Below, one piece after another: positions 34,095 to 45,811 of a DNA stretch of 64,000 nt (positions are counted from its first letter, which is position 1; every line of letters starts with the position of its first letter). This DNA is from Fonsecaea monophora. Taxonomy: Eukaryota; Ascomycota; Eurotiomycetes; Chaetothyriales; Herpotrichiellaceae. The notes below the pieces were generated by a model that saw nothing but the letters and a program-made list of their open reading frames with translations, made no database searches and was not told the DNA's origin. The stretch spans positions 186,001 to 250,000 of the forward strand of contig NW_019173964.1 of the NCBI RefSeq assembly GCF_001642475.1. Reading direction: 5' to 3'. The translations under genes were made by a program, and so were the position numbers.

Positions 34095-35401
34095 ATGGCG
34101 ATGGAATACATTAATTACATCAAGGCCAAGGCCCATCTTGTAACAGCACGCAGGTCAGAAGCCCCGGTGCTATCTGAAGAGGATGAGAAGTTCCTGGATC
34201 GAATCACATCCCAAGAAAATCCTCCTCCACTCCCCGCCCGCCCTGGGGCCGCATCGGTAGGCAAGGATGCCCAAATCGCTCTTATGGACGGGGCCCAAAA
34301 CATTCCACTGCCTCCCGAGACTCCAAGTGAGCTCAGCGAAGAGCCAGCAACGCTCCAGACAGATGCAAATGACGCAACAGATAACACCCAGTCCAAGTCA
34401 AAGGCGACCTGGAGCTGGCTCAGACGTGACAGTCGAGACGTCAAACGCCAAAAGAACGAAGCCACTGCAGCTGGCTTAGAAGACATCGCTGCTAGCCTTA
34501 GAAAGCGGGAGTTGGAAGACAGCGAAGAAGTCAAGCAGGCCAGGCAGGAAGAAGAGGACATGACCATCGTACTGGAACGGCTCAACCTCGCGGCGGTTAA
34601 CAATCGAGTCTTTTCCATTAGTGACGAAACACAAGAACTGTTGCAGAAATTCAATCTAATCTTTAAAGACCTGGTCAACGGTGTCCCAACCGCATACGAT
34701 GACCTGGAAAAGTTATTGACGAATGGTGACCGGCAATTGCAGAAGACCTTCAATTCACTACCAAGCTTTCTGCAGAAGCTCATCGAGAGACTTCCGGAAA
34801 CCATGACGAAAGGGTTTGCGCCCGAGATGATGGCTGCAGCGGCCGAAAGGGCCCAGAAGAGTGGTGTCAACATGGACAACGCAGGCAAGGCGGCTGCGGC
34901 GGCCAAGAAGATGGGATTCAAGACCCCGTCCCTGAAAGAACTGGTGGGCAAGCCAACCGCTATCACAGCCGCGCTCAGATCAATCATGAACTATCTTCGG
35001 GCGCGATTTCCAGCTTTCATGGGTATGAACGTGCTGTGGTCGCTGGCACTATTTGGTAAGAGCATTCCCTTGGAGCGCAAATTTTGAGTATGGCACTGAC
35101 CCTGGGTTTTTTTTTCGTAGTGCTACTCTTTGTCTTTTGGTACTGTCACAAACGTGGTCGAGAAGTTAGGCTAGAAAAAGAACGCAAGCTCACAGAAGAG
35201 GAGGTGCAAAAGCTGGACGTGGACTACAAGTCAGAGCATCCGGGTGAAGACTTGACGACCACCGCTGAGAAAGGGGCCTCCATTCAAGATGTGCAAGCTG
35301 GCATAGAGGAGGTTCAGGCCGCAAAGGAAGCGGTGGAGGTATCAGACCAGCCTGTCGAAGTGGAGCCCAAGGTGGTTCCTCCAACGACGCAGGCGCCGTG
35401 A
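34095..35401 (+). CDS. Coiled-coil protein with single transmembrane helix, unknown
   Basis: Predicted exons 34095-35055 and 35121-35401 give 413 residues. The intron has a GTAAGA donor and a long T-run before the acceptor CGTAG. The N-terminal half is charged and disordered with Pro-rich PPPLPARPG. A helical, probably coiled-coil section (RKRELEDSEEVKQARQEEED) follows, then a helical domain (LQKFNLIFKDLVNGVPTAYDDLEKLL, FNSLPSFLQKLIERLPET). One hydrophobic helix (about 307-330, FMGMNVLWSLALF joined to VLLFVFWYC) spans the splice site, followed by basic HKRGREVRLEKERK. This suggests a membrane protein with both ends soluble. The ATG at 34095 (MAMEYINYIK) is the first in frame; I do not recognise the family. 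Confidence 0.8.
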
Positions 35402-36959
35402 TGAATCGGGATTGGGTCGGGCTGATCAGGGAGAATGCATGCGTGACAACCTACCGAATAATGAAGATGATGAAACCGATGGGAGCGTGTGGGGAACTAT
35501 CCAGCATTTTCTCGTTCTCTTTTATTTTTTTACTCCCACCTTGAATTTTCACCTTTGTTTCACCCTTGCGACTAGCGGTTTGTGTCTGGAGGATGAAGGG
35601 GCCGGACGAGGTTGGGATAATTCAGACTGCGCATTGATGCTTGAGGTACAATCAGTGACGACCACAGCGACGACTATGCAGCGAAGCTCAGTAACAACTC
35701 TTGCCATTGTCAATTTGATGATCTCAATACTCAGCAGGAACCAGAGTAATACCATTCTTTCGATCGTCCAAACGCTGGGTGATGGTGTACCTCGTTAGTA
35801 CTGCGCCTCCCCACAAATTGAGTTTTATAGGGACTGAGGGGCACTGGCCTGTCGTGGTGACCCTGTCGCGTCTCTCCTTGGCTTCTCGGCCCATTGAGTC
35901 ATTGGAATCCGTTGGAGTCACTGCCGACCATGAAATGCATCCGTGATTGGTGGTTGCTCCTGAGGCACGCGAGGGGCTGATGGAGACCCGACATCTGATA
36001 TTTTTTTTTCCTTTTGACTTTTTTTTGGCTCATGGCCGGAGAGGAATGATTATCACTTCTGAGCTCACTAGGGATCCGTTGAACTGAGAGATTCGCAGAC
36101 GCCTAACCATGCCAACAATTGGCATGGATGCAAGTGTGCAACCAATGATGCGAATCTACGTAGCTCTAGATGTAGAAGGCTCATCGATGGCCCAGTCACA
36201 GAGAGCGCCGGGAATAGCGGTGTGCAGGCTCTGAGATCCGCACTCGCAGGCTGTGGAGTTACAGAATTGTAAACCCGACTCGGTACTGTGCGTCGATAGG
36301 TGACTAGCCTTTAGTCTCTTTAACTAACAAGTGGCATGCTTTCCGCCTGGACGCCCGCCGCCCACTGGTGGAGAGGGCCCTTTCGCCGCCCGCCGCAGTC
36401 ACCGTACGTCGTGCGTAGGTTGTAGTGGCCCTACAAAGTTCAAAGCCTTTTTTGAAGCCCTGACTTCTCACCTTTTTTTCCCTTTCTTTCCCTCTTCTTA
36501 CAACCCAAACAACTTCAACCCAGCCCATTGATACCTGCCAAAACATTCGAGTCCCAGCATCTCCTGTCATATCGTTCGAGGATCATCTTTTGCTCATGGC
36601 CTTCGCTGCTTTCTAGACGGCCAGGAGGTCCCCTCTCCGCTCTGGGGAGGGGGTCCTTCTCTCGTGGCCAGTCAAGCAGCTCCAGCAAATCCTCGTTTCG
36701 ATATCTACTCTTTCGAGGCTCTACCGCGTAGGAGCTCGTGTCCACTACTGTCCTCGAAATTGCCCTGCTTGCACACCTGAACGGCACTTAGCTGTCCTTG
36801 CGACACAGGTGCTAAGAACGATATTTTCACCCCCTCCAGGACGACCTCCTCCGCCTACACCCCCCCCGCCATCCTTGATATCGCACCCAAACCTCTACCA
36901 CTTATTCTTAATACTCTACTTTCTTGACAACTACCGAAAGTCTGCCCCATTGCACTACA
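35402..36959. other. Intergenic region, 1.6 kb
   Basis: 3' end of the previous gene and the presumed long leader of the AT-hook gene. Poly-T tracts lie near 36001-36030, and CT-rich sequence at 36470-36900 precedes the ATG. The open frames here have no domain support. Confidence 0.5.
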
Positions 36960-38836
36960 ATGTCCCGGCTTTTTACCCGCAACTCGAGGGGCCGCCAGCC
37001 TATGCTGGGTTCCACCGTCAAATTATTCAAGTCCAAAGAACACCCCAATGACACCTACCAACCCAAGCCAAAGAGGGGCAGACCTCCTCGCAAATACACG
37101 GTGACAAAGAAATCGTCGGGCAAAAGGAAAAAAGCCGACAGCTCGACCTCGGGAGAAGATCTCTCCTCGTATGGGTCCGAGACTGCAGATGATGCCTCGG
37201 ACGAAGAGAGTGAGGATGAAGCCGATGATGAAGATGACCTGCCAGCAGTAAAAGCCCCGTCTCGTTCCCGGAGATTGAATGGGGCGGGGCCCAAAAAACA
37301 AATCAAGTCGCGGGATAATGTATCCCTCGCTGGCAGCTCAGAGAGTATGTTCGGTGATTTTGAAGACTACTACGAGGATGACGAAGACCCCGACCTCTCC
37401 CCCGAAGAAAACAGGAAGCGTTTTGAAGAAAAGGTCTTTGCAGAATCAGACGACGACAATGACATCTACCGGGCTGTCGATGATATTAGTGATTCCGACG
37501 ACGATGTGGATGGAAACCAACTTCAAGAGCAAGATTTGCTTGCCATGCTGTCCGAAGAAGGTCAGAGTGATGCCGACTTCCTTCTCAACCAGATTGATGG
37601 CTTGTCTGCCTACGGATTTGGAGATGAGAGTGATGGCTCCATCTACCGTTTTCCCTCTTCACAAGGTAGCGACAGTGCCACTGAAACCGCTCCCGAGAAA
37701 CGGGTGCATTTTGCCACCGATGCCGACCCAACCATTCTCTTAGGCATGTCCGAATCGCCTACCATTACTCGTGCCCTGCTACCCTCAGCACTACCCGACT
37801 CTGGATTCTTGCACCAAGGTGCTGACAGACGCGTTGGCGTCCTGGTCGATGACCTGGATGATTGTATGTTGTGATGTGATTTGTCCGTGTGTATGATGAC
37901 TAACACCCTGCAGCTGATCTGACCGACGACTGTTTGCCGGAGGAGGCCCTTCAGAGCACTCCCCATGCGGCCGACGAAGAGAAAGAGACGTCGCCTTCGG
38001 CTTCACCGCCATCCAAGAAGTCGGGCAAGAAACCAGCTCGGCGTCGGGGCCCGCCGCGTGGCATCTTTATCGACGAAGGTGACAAGACATCTGGTATTCT
38101 CGACTCCTCGGGGAAAATCATCCTCATGACCAATCCCCATCTGCTGGGTGAAGAGTTCGCCCGTCGCTACGGAGCGTCCCAAACATCCAGTCCAGATGTG
38201 GGCTTTGCCGAGCTCATTGAGGAGAGCGATGCCGGCGATCGTGACTTTACTGATCTCTTAACTGGGCAGAGCGCAGACATCATGCTTGCTAGCTTCAATT
38301 CTGCGATCAATGACCCTTTCAATCAGGGGCAGGCTGTTGGCCCCTTGGAAGCGTTCTACCCTACCAACAACTTCTTTTTCGATGATTTTACCGTTGACCA
38401 GGGCGATCTCGCTGGAGATTTTCAAACGGATGGGCTTGGGGAAGATGTCATCAGTCTCACCGATGTGATACAATTCGACAGTGTTTCTGAGGACAGCGAC
38501 GCTCCGACATCGCCCATCTTCATGCCTCCCAACCACGAGCTCCTCAGCAATGATTTCGCTCATCTTAACAACGGCAATATCACGGCATTCCGGCGCAACG
38601 CTGACCCGGCTTTTGCGGCGATGAGCCAAATGCCGTCATATCTGGATCTAGATTACTTGAGTTCGCCTCTTGCAACACCAGCACCGTCTCGCCGCAAGAG
38701 GAAGAATCATGTCTCGCCGTACACCTCTTCGCACTACAAAGGAGTGACACCTGTGCAGCGGATGCGAGATCCCAACCATGGACGAGCTTCCGACCCTGTG
38801 ACTCCTGCGAAGAAAAAGCGCAGACTTATGACTTGA
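36960..38836 (+). CDS. AT-hook nuclear protein, acidic and disordered
   Basis: Predicted exons 36960-37863 and 37914-38836 encode 608 residues; the 50-nt intron has a GACTAAC branch site. Residues 36-45 (KPKRGRPPRK) are a textbook AT-hook, which binds the minor groove of AT-rich DNA. Most of the rest is acidic and low-complexity (SDEESEDEADDEDD, FEDYYEDDEDPDLS, AVDDISDSDDD), and a second region is KKSGKKPARRRGPPRG. Conserved-looking blocks are RVHFATDADPTILLGMSES and GIFIDEGDKTSGILDSSGKII. The tail RKRKNHVSPYTSSHYKGVTP and PAKKKRRLMT give a terminal nuclear-localisation signal. It is probably a chromatin-associated regulator; no enzymatic domain is visible and I do not know its named family. 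Confidence 0.82.
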
Positions 38837-39774
38837 TGAAATGACGACGACACGATGGTCTCGTTTGCCATGTCTCATATTTGGTCGTCCTTTTATGGCG
38901 AGCCATGTACTGCTTGATGGATCGAAGTTGGGCGTAGAGTGGAATAGGGTGGGCATATTGCTGTTCGGAGTTCCCTTGCGACATGCCCCGGGTTTCTTCC
39001 GGTTTCCTCATTCGGAATCCGATTCGCTTTCGACTTGACAGGAACCAAAAAAGAAAACAGGACTGGGGAAAAGAAAATGTGCGAAGTTTTATGATACCAA
39101 GTTGGGAGAAGTGTTTTGTCTGTTTCTTCATTGTCTTTGTGCTTGTTCAACATGGGACACGGGTGGGATATTCACGGTTCTGAGGGCAATTCTCCAAGAA
39201 TCACCATAGAGGGTATTAGAAATGCTCTTAATCATTCTTCCATGAAAACGTTCGAAACCGTACAAACCAGACAACTATTTTCTTGAATTGGTATTTCGCA
39301 GCCTGGTCTTTGTGCGGTTATCCTTACTAGTATGATGTCATCAGCCAATGCTAGTACAAGTTGTACTGTGGAGTAATAGGACATAATAGTTCATGCAACC
39401 CTAACGAGAACACCCAAGTTATGCATCCAGGCCAACTCGGTAATGAATGTCGAGTATGTGCGCCTCCATATGAAGGTCGAGACGCAACAACTGTCAAGAA
39501 ACGTATACTCGTCGAAAATCCCTCCCGTGCCTTCCTCGACCACCCATTCCATTGCGGCGACTGTTCAGCCGGCTGGTCCGGGGCGTCTCGTCGAACCATG
39601 TCGCTGGCGATGCTCCTCTGCCCAGACACCAGAGTAGTGTCCTGATTCGACATTTTCGCCTCCGTGTCGGAGCTCGAGACGTCGTAGCCACCACGTCCCA
39701 GCCCGTACCCTCCTCCGAAGTCGTGAAATCCGGGTGCGTCGAAAGAGTCGGCGCAGTGTACACAGACGAAGACG
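38837..39774. other. Intergenic region
   Basis: About 940 bases between two plus-strand genes. No supported gene; the overlapping open frames on both strands lack domain features. Confidence 0.5.
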
Positions 39775-40301
39775 ATGGCGTGGTACTCCCTTCTCCCGTC
39801 CCACTTGACCGCCTACGAAACATGGATCGTGCGTGCATTTGTAAGTTGACGCCTTTTGTTCGCCTTTGGCTCTGTTTCCGCGTGCCTGTTTTTCGTTCTG
39901 CTCCCAGTCCACCTTCTCTGGCCGATTCTAACATTCATTTTAATGAGTCGCAGCTGATTCTGGCGATCATCAACATCGCCCCTTGGCTCCTCGCCATCCT
40001 CTACGACGTCTTGTACTACATCTGCCGCCGGATGTGGCATGAAGTGCCCGTTTGGGGTGGACGGGCCAGAGGGGAACATCGACCACGAGCACCCAGTCTT
40101 CGCGATAGGCCGAGGAGGATGAGTTTTCGAGATCTGGTGACCGGCGGCATCGGGTTGGGCGTGGGTCGGGAAGAGCAGGACGGCGACCTAGGGAACGAAA
40201 AGAGCAAGGACCAAAAGGGACACAGGAGAGGTTTGAGTGCGGAGAGTATAGAAGAAGAGATGGACGATCAGATGGAAGATGGGGATCAGCGCAAGGCGTG
40301 A
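39775..40301 (+). CDS. Small conserved-type membrane protein
   Basis: Predicted exons 39775-39840 and 39954-40301 give 137 residues; the first exon codes for only 22 (MAWYSLLPSHLTAYETWIV, then RAF). The donor GTAAGT and acceptor GTCGCAG are canonical and in phase. A hydrophobic helix (FLILAIINIAPWLLAILYD, residues about 22-48) spans the junction. It is followed by YYICRRMWHEVPVWGGRARG, an Arg/Pro-rich segment (RPRAPSLRDRPRR) and an acidic tail. Similar small proteins exist in other filamentous ascomycetes by recollection, with no assigned role. The long open frame starting further upstream at 39552 is in a different frame before the splice and begins with TTG, so it is not used. Confidence 0.72.
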
Positions 40302-41621
40302 ACATCCATGTCGAGATGCATTTATAACGAGATACGACCACAACACCAATGCTACGAGCACACTCAGGAATAGCAGCTACCATGGGCACGATGGGCATAC
40401 GTGATTTGGGATGGTAGCACAATATCGATAAGGACGTCTTGCACTCCCCGCGTGGCCGCGACAGAAGCCACAGACTGACCTACCACAACGTCGAATGGTA
40501 CAACAGAATTTCGAGCAAGTCGTCCCGCCCGGGTTGCGTTCTCCAAAGGAACGAATGCAGGGACAATTGTTCGTCTTGAATTCCTCTGCACGACAGACGG
40601 AGGGGAGGACATCACCAAGGGACAAAGCCGTTTCTCATCTTACCATCCGAAACGCTGCCTCGGCTAGAACAACCGAGTTGAAAGGCCTCTGACAGACCCG
40701 TCTCGACCTTACATGACCTCTTGAAGTCATTCTTTTGCCTTGGACCTTCTACAGCGTTCCGCAGGGCAGGAAGGCGACAGCGTCCACTTCTGCTGGCTCA
40801 ACACTTGCTCAAGCCAGCGACGGACTCTACTTGGGCCATCGAGAGCGGTGAGACCCGCAGAGGATAGAGAGTTGAAATACCGGCCAAGTCTATTGGGTAC
40901 TTGAGCGATATGGTGTATGGGACATGCGTTACAGGAAACATGAAGACATGCCAACGTTTGGTCCGTGAATATGACTTATCGGAGGTTAGGATAGGATAAG
41001 ATCCATTGAATTGATCAAGTACCGCGGATCAAATCGAATCGTTGGTAGCAACGAAAGACACTGGATGTCATATCATGTCTCGTGTCTCTTGTCTCTTGCA
41101 GCATGTCACATGTCGTATGTAATCTTGTATCGAGTGATTTTGGTGACTGCTTACTTATATCCGGATAGATGAAGATCAGTCCGAACAAGGGACAAAAGTT
41201 AGTCAAGTGCACGTACAGCTTACGCGAGGGTGTTTTATGTGTGAAGGTAGGTAGGTCAATGCATATCCTATGTTGTTTGGTACCTATGTATGTACTTAGT
41301 ATGTGGGTATCATCTATCTATTTAACCAAGACGAGATGAGACGAGACGTGATGCGACACGAGACAAGACAAGACACGACTTGTTCTCTCCTCCTCCACTC
41401 CAATGCTCGTGGACACGGCACTCGTGTGCTTGCACCTGCTGGGGGTTAGCCATTGATGTCCATAGCAACAACCCCTCGCCATGCCTGGCCACGGCCCTGA
41501 TGCCTGATTCGTGATATGGACTCTCCTGCCTCCCCTATCACTCACTGCTCACGACTCGCTGGCTGGCTGGCTGGCTGATCGATCGATCGATGGATTGATC
41601 AAACGGATGAGTGATCAAATC
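40302..41621. other. Convergent intergenic region
   Basis: 1.3 kb between the small membrane protein and Brf1. It has low-complexity GAGAC/ACGAG repeats near 41330-41380 and tetranucleotide repeats near 41560-41590 (separate entry). No gene supported. Confidence 0.5.
41558..41591. repeat. Tetranucleotide microsatellites (GCTG)5 and (ATCG)3
   Basis: GCTG repeated five times (41558-41577) runs straight into ATCG repeats (41578-41591), about 30 bases beyond the Brf1 stop codon. Likely length-variable between strains. Confidence 0.85.
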
Positions 41622-44600
41622 CTAACGACCAACATAGCGGCCCTCGAACGCGGCGTCGACATCTTCATCGGCTTCTCCATCATCACCGCCACCGGCCTCC
41701 TCTTCCTCATCCACGTTCTCGTCCGAGTCGTAGCTTGTTTCGTCGTTGTCGTTGTCGTCATTGTCATCATCTTCCTCCTCCTCTTCGTCGCCATCACCAT
41801 CGTCGTCCTCAGGCGCATTATCCCCCTTTTCTGCCACAGCGGGCTGTCCTGCCGTTGATTTCGACGCAGTACTTCCCCCTGTGACTTGGATTTGTGGAAT
41901 CGAGGACGACGGAGCAGAGGACGTCTTTATGGCAGGAATCTGCTGGGACTGGGTTCTGGGCGGAGAGGGAAGTTGATGTTGCTGGGACTGGGTTCTGGGC
42001 GGAGAGGGAAGTTGATGTTGCTGGTTCTGCTGCCGTCGAGATTCACGTTCCGGACTCGGGCCGCTGACTTCACGCTCTCTCCCACGATTGTCTTCCTCTG
42101 CGTCCCCTTCTCCCTCCGAGGCAGGTGTGCTCGCGCTTCGACTCCGTGAGACCGACCTGCTCGCTCTGTCATCACTCCCCTGACTTCCCTCGCGGGCACC
42201 AGCAGCATCGTTGGTGGGGGACTTGTCGCCCTTCTCCCCCTCTATTTGCTCCCGTCTTTTCTTCTCCCTTCTATCTGCTGCTTGGATAGCGTTTTTCCGC
42301 TCTTTGCTCATGTTTCCGCGGAAGAGTTCCAACGGTCCAGTGCTGGCGGCGCTCATAACACTGGCTTCCCTGCTTCTTTCGCGCCCACCCTCAGGTCCTG
42401 GGGTCGCAGTGGTATCGCTCTGTGCGACGCTCTGGCTGCGGCTTCGAGCTTCGCCTGTTGCGCTACGCGACTCGCTGTCCTCACTGGTTGACGACATGCC
42501 GTAGATGGCTTCGAGGGCGTCATAGTTAATCCGCCGCGAAAACGTCCTACGGTTCATGAGCATCAGCCTCATGGATTTCGCGGCACTTCTCTCTCTTCCG
42601 CCGACCGTGGTGTTGTCCTGTTCGTCCCCGCCTTCCCCTTCGTCTCCTTCATTCTCAACCTCTGCACCCTCTCCGTCCACTCTCTCGCCGCCTTCACCCT
42701 CGCCCTCCACACCTCTACCTCTCTTTCTCCCGCCGCGCTGCTCCTTCAAATAGCTCACGTCTCCCCGGCGACCCGGTCTCTTCGTCCCATCCTTTCTCCT
42801 CATCCTCTCCAGTTTCCTTCTCCTCTCCTCCTGCTCCGGGTCCAAGCCTCTCGCCCTCATGTCCGCCTCCTTCAATTCTTTCTTGATCCGCTTGGCGTGA
42901 TCCTGTCGCAACCAATCGGCATTCATACTCACCCACACTCTTTCCTTGACGCAGGTCTCCTGCTCGGACAAGAGACAGGTAGAGACGTCTTCGTCCGAGT
43001 CGAATTCTGAGGCTCCGAGAGTTGGAGAAAGAGAAACGATGCCAAGATTACCAATGTTTGTGTTACACGGGGGCCCCGCTCTCTTGTCCTTTGGGTGTGG
43101 GGGAACGGTCTCAGTTGGGTCGACCGTGAGATCTATGGTGGCTAGTGGTCGACCTTGTTCTTCTCCTGGTTCAGAAGATACGCCACCACTGGGCAGTTGC
43201 TCCTGTACCTGCTGTTCACCTGGAGGTAGAGTCCGGTAGTTTGGATCGAGTTCTGGGTTGTCCCGTAATGCTTCTGCGATACCTTGTTCAATTTCGTTCT
43301 CAATCGCGATTTCCGCTGCTGATGCAGGTGGTGCTTTCCAGTGCGCAGATTTATGTCTTCGCTGTCGAGGCTGCGAGGATTCTGAGACGTCCTGGCCTTC
43401 GCCATTGTGCGATGATGAAGGTGTTGCCTCTCGCGATGCGTCGGTTTGTTCAGGTTGTGATTCAGCAGGCGTCTCACCCTGGGTTAGAGCTGGGTCAATC
43501 GCAAGCAGTCGAGCTGGGATCTCTGGGATCTTGTAGCCTTCTGCATCGATGCGAACTCGCTTTGCCGGCGGTGGTTGTCCTTCAGCCGAACCCTGAGCAG
43601 CCTGGGTTCCGGGACCTGCGGCATCCCCATCGATTTCTGCGGCGGTCTCTGGAAGGGGATTCTTTCGAGGTCGTCCCCTCTTCCTGCCTTTGGGCTTAGG
43701 GTTTAGTGCTTGTTTCAAGACAGGCGGTTGTTGCTCATCAAGTGGGTGTGGTGTGAAGGGCTCCGGAATCCCGTCACTTCTGAATTTCGTGACCGAGAGT
43801 TTACTGGCCTGTGTATCATGGAATTCCTCGAGTCGTTTGTTGATAGTGATCTCGGTGACTTTCGCAGTCAGCACGACCTCGCGAGTAGTCCGGCGGTAAT
43901 TGTTCATTCGAGCTGCCAGAATGACCGCTGCACCACAGACACCCGAGGGTCTGCGGCCATGGGCGATCCAGTCGCGCTTCATCCGCTTGACGATGTTAAT
44001 AGCATCGCGTTTGATTTTGTCTCGATCATGCTTGTCAAAATCCAGCTCGTCGACAAACCTAGGTACAAGCGTGGCTGGATCCATGCCCCAGAATTCTGCT
44101 GAGCCATCCATTCGATAGCCTCTTCCTTGTTGGAGGTAGAGCTTCTTGACGAGGTCTTGATACACCCTTCCCAAGGCAAAAACATCCGTATTCATTTTTT
44201 CGGCAAAATCAATCAGCATGAGGCTGTACATGGGTCTGGGCTGGCCCTCGACCTGCTCGGTCTTGCGTCGGCAAGCAGCGTAGAGGCACGTGACGGCTAC
44301 ACTCTCAATGGTTCTTCCCTGGATAAAGCCAAGAGTATTTGCGAACTCGAAGAGTCTTTCGGCTGTCTCGACCTCGGTATGTCTGATACCAAGGAGAGCG
44401 ATGTAAGAAGACATGATGTTCCTGGCTTGAGCTTTTGAGCGTTCGCGATTGAGGGGCGCCTCACGGCCAGCACTCCCGAAAGCACCACTGTGGTAGTTCC
44501 TTTGATGAGACTGGTTTTCACCAACCTGAACACCAAGGGCGGTAATACGGCCAGACTCAGTTTCACCGAATCCCTGCTCGCTGACAAGACCGGATTCTTC

Positions 44601-44864
44601 TTGTACTAGGGCACCACAACTCTCGCAGATGAGGCCTTGATCGCTGTACACAACCTTTGTCCGGTCGGGGCAGTCGGGATTCGGACACAGAGGCTTTGAG
44701 CGAGCAAGAGGTTGGCTGACTGGCGTGGGTGCTCGCACAAGTGTAGGGGTCGATGCTCGAAGAGAACTTGGTGCCGGGCTGCCCAAGCCTTCGATGCGCC
44801 CACGATAGTTGGGTCGGCGGTGTTGGCCTGCCCGAGGCTTGGGTGGGGGCGGCTTGGGTGGCAT
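41622..44864 (-). CDS. BRF1: TFIIIB subunit Brf1 (RNA polymerase III initiation factor)
   Basis: One uninterrupted exon of 1080 residues from the ATG at 44864. Brf1 joins TBP and Bdp1 to recruit RNA polymerase III to tRNA and 5S genes. The zinc ribbon uses C60, C65, C80 and C83 (CPNPDCPDR ... ICESCG). Two cyclin repeats follow (ARNIMSSYIALLGI ... TIESVAVTCLYAACRRK; and DAINIVKRMKRDWIAHGRRPSGVCGAAVILAAR). Far downstream come the Brf1-specific TBP-binding blocks, VWVSMNADWLRQDHAKRIKKE and MNRRTFSRRINYDALEAIYG. The protein is much longer than yeast Brf1 (about 600) because of disordered linkers and a highly acidic tail. A 39-bp tandem duplication sits near the end. The region upstream is shared with the divergently transcribed lyase gene. 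Confidence 0.95.
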   Translation of the reverse strand: MPPKPPPPKPRAGQHRRPNYRGRIEGLGSPAPSSLRASTPTLVRAPTPVSQPLARSKPLCPNPDCPDRTKVVYSDQGLICESCGALVQEESGLVSEQGFGETESGRITALGVQVGENQSHQRNYHSGAFGSAGREAPLNRERSKAQARNIMSSYIALLGIRHTEVETAERLFEFANTLGFIQGRTIESVAVTCLYAACRRKTEQVEGQPRPMYSLMLIDFAEKMNTDVFALGRVYQDLVKKLYLQQGRGYRMDGSAEFWGMDPATLVPRFVDELDFDKHDRDKIKRDAINIVKRMKRDWIAHGRRPSGVCGAAVILAARMNNYRRTTREVVLTAKVTEITINKRLEEFHDTQASKLSVTKFRSDGIPEPFTPHPLDEQQPPVLKQALNPKPKGRKRGRPRKNPLPETAAEIDGDAAGPGTQAAQGSAEGQPPPAKRVRIDAEGYKIPEIPARLLAIDPALTQGETPAESQPEQTDASREATPSSSHNGEGQDVSESSQPRQRRHKSAHWKAPPASAAEIAIENEIEQGIAEALRDNPELDPNYRTLPPGEQQVQEQLPSGGVSSEPGEEQGRPLATIDLTVDPTETVPPHPKDKRAGPPCNTNIGNLGIVSLSPTLGASEFDSDEDVSTCLLSEQETCVKERVWVSMNADWLRQDHAKRIKKELKEADMRARGLDPEQEERRRKLERMRRKDGTKRPGRRGDVSYLKEQRGGRKRGRGVEGEGEGGERVDGEGAEVENEGDEGEGGDEQDNTTVGGRERSAAKSMRLMLMNRRTFSRRINYDALEAIYGMSSTSEDSESRSATGEARSRSQSVAQSDTTATPGPEGGRERSREASVMSAASTGPLELFRGNMSKERKNAIQAADRREKKRREQIEGEKGDKSPTNDAAGAREGSQGSDDRASRSVSRSRSASTPASEGEGDAEEDNRGREREVSGPSPERESRRQQNQQHQLPSPPRTQSQQHQLPSPPRTQSQQIPAIKTSSAPSSSIPQIQVTGGSTASKSTAGQPAVAEKGDNAPEDDDGDGDEEEEEDDDNDDNDNDETSYDSDENVDEEEEAGGGDDGEADEDVDAAFEGRYVGR
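41942..42019. repeat. 39-bp perfect tandem duplication inside Brf1
   Basis: Two identical 39-base units, 41942-41980 and 41981-42019. The length is a multiple of three, so on the minus strand it repeats 13 residues (QHQLPSPPRTQSQ) without breaking the frame. Confidence 0.95.
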
Positions 44865-45811
44865 CGAGGAGCCGTGGTTTCAAATGCACAGACACTGACT
44901 TGATCAAGAAGATTGAATGGGATCGTGTTGATGGAGGGCGCTCGAGAGGAGCATATTTAAGAGTACACGTGACTCAGACTGATAGTGGTTTTGTGGTCTG
45001 GGAGCCTCAAAGGATGAGTCGATGGAGAGGGTGACTGAGTATAAGCGACGGGTGGCGTGAGTGGCTGTCGAATCGTTGGATCTGCGCTGACTCTCTGAGA
45101 GAGTTGCTGTTACTAGATGTTGTACTGAAGTAGCAGACAGAACTACCCAAAAGAGCGAGAGTTGTGGATGGTGATTGGAGGAGACGGCGATCTGAGATGG
45201 TGCATTCAGTAACTGGTGGTGGAGAGGACGCAATGAATGTCGTGTTGCAAAAGTGACTCGAAAAAGTGGTTGAGAATCTGCATAGAAAAAAAGGCGGGGC
45301 CGGGGGCGTCGACTGCCAAGACTTTCCTTGCGTGTGAGACAGCCGCACACAGGAAAAAAGGGCGACAACAACACACCAGCTCTTCGCAAAGCCTGATTAT
45401 GGGTGCGATATCGTACAGCAGCTTAACAGATACGAGTTCAACCACTTTTGAGAAATGAAATTCTGGAGGTCGAACGTCTCATATTGCAAAGGCTATCACG
45501 TGACTGAGAAAGAAAGCAACTTGCAAACCCCGTGACCTTCCAACCTTTTCATCGTCACCCTCTCGTGATTCTGAAGTCTCATCTTCTCCCCGCACGAGGC
45601 TGTTGACCCCGCACAAGCATAAACAATGACACCGACAGCACCGACCACGGCCGACCAGAAGAGCGCCGAAGTCCACAAAACCCAGGAGACTCTCCGGTCA
45701 CATTATTGACAGGTAGAATCTCTAGACTCGCACTACTATCCTGTAAAAGCAACCACCTCTTGAAAAGAATCAGCTGTCTAGAAAAGCAAAATCTTAGAGA
45801 AGACGAAAAAA
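44865..45811. other. Divergent promoter region, Brf1 and lyase
   Basis: About 950 bases. Open frames on the minus strand here (such as 44904-45389) start without ATG and lack domains. No gene seen. Confidence 0.5.

Noticed and set aside
39552..39774. N-terminal part of the long plus-strand frame
   Set aside because: Starts with TTG and is in the wrong frame for the conserved membrane helix; the 39775 exon fits.
44904..45389. 161-codon minus-strand frame in the Brf1 promoter
   Set aside because: Low-complexity translation and no domain; likely chance in the divergent promoter.
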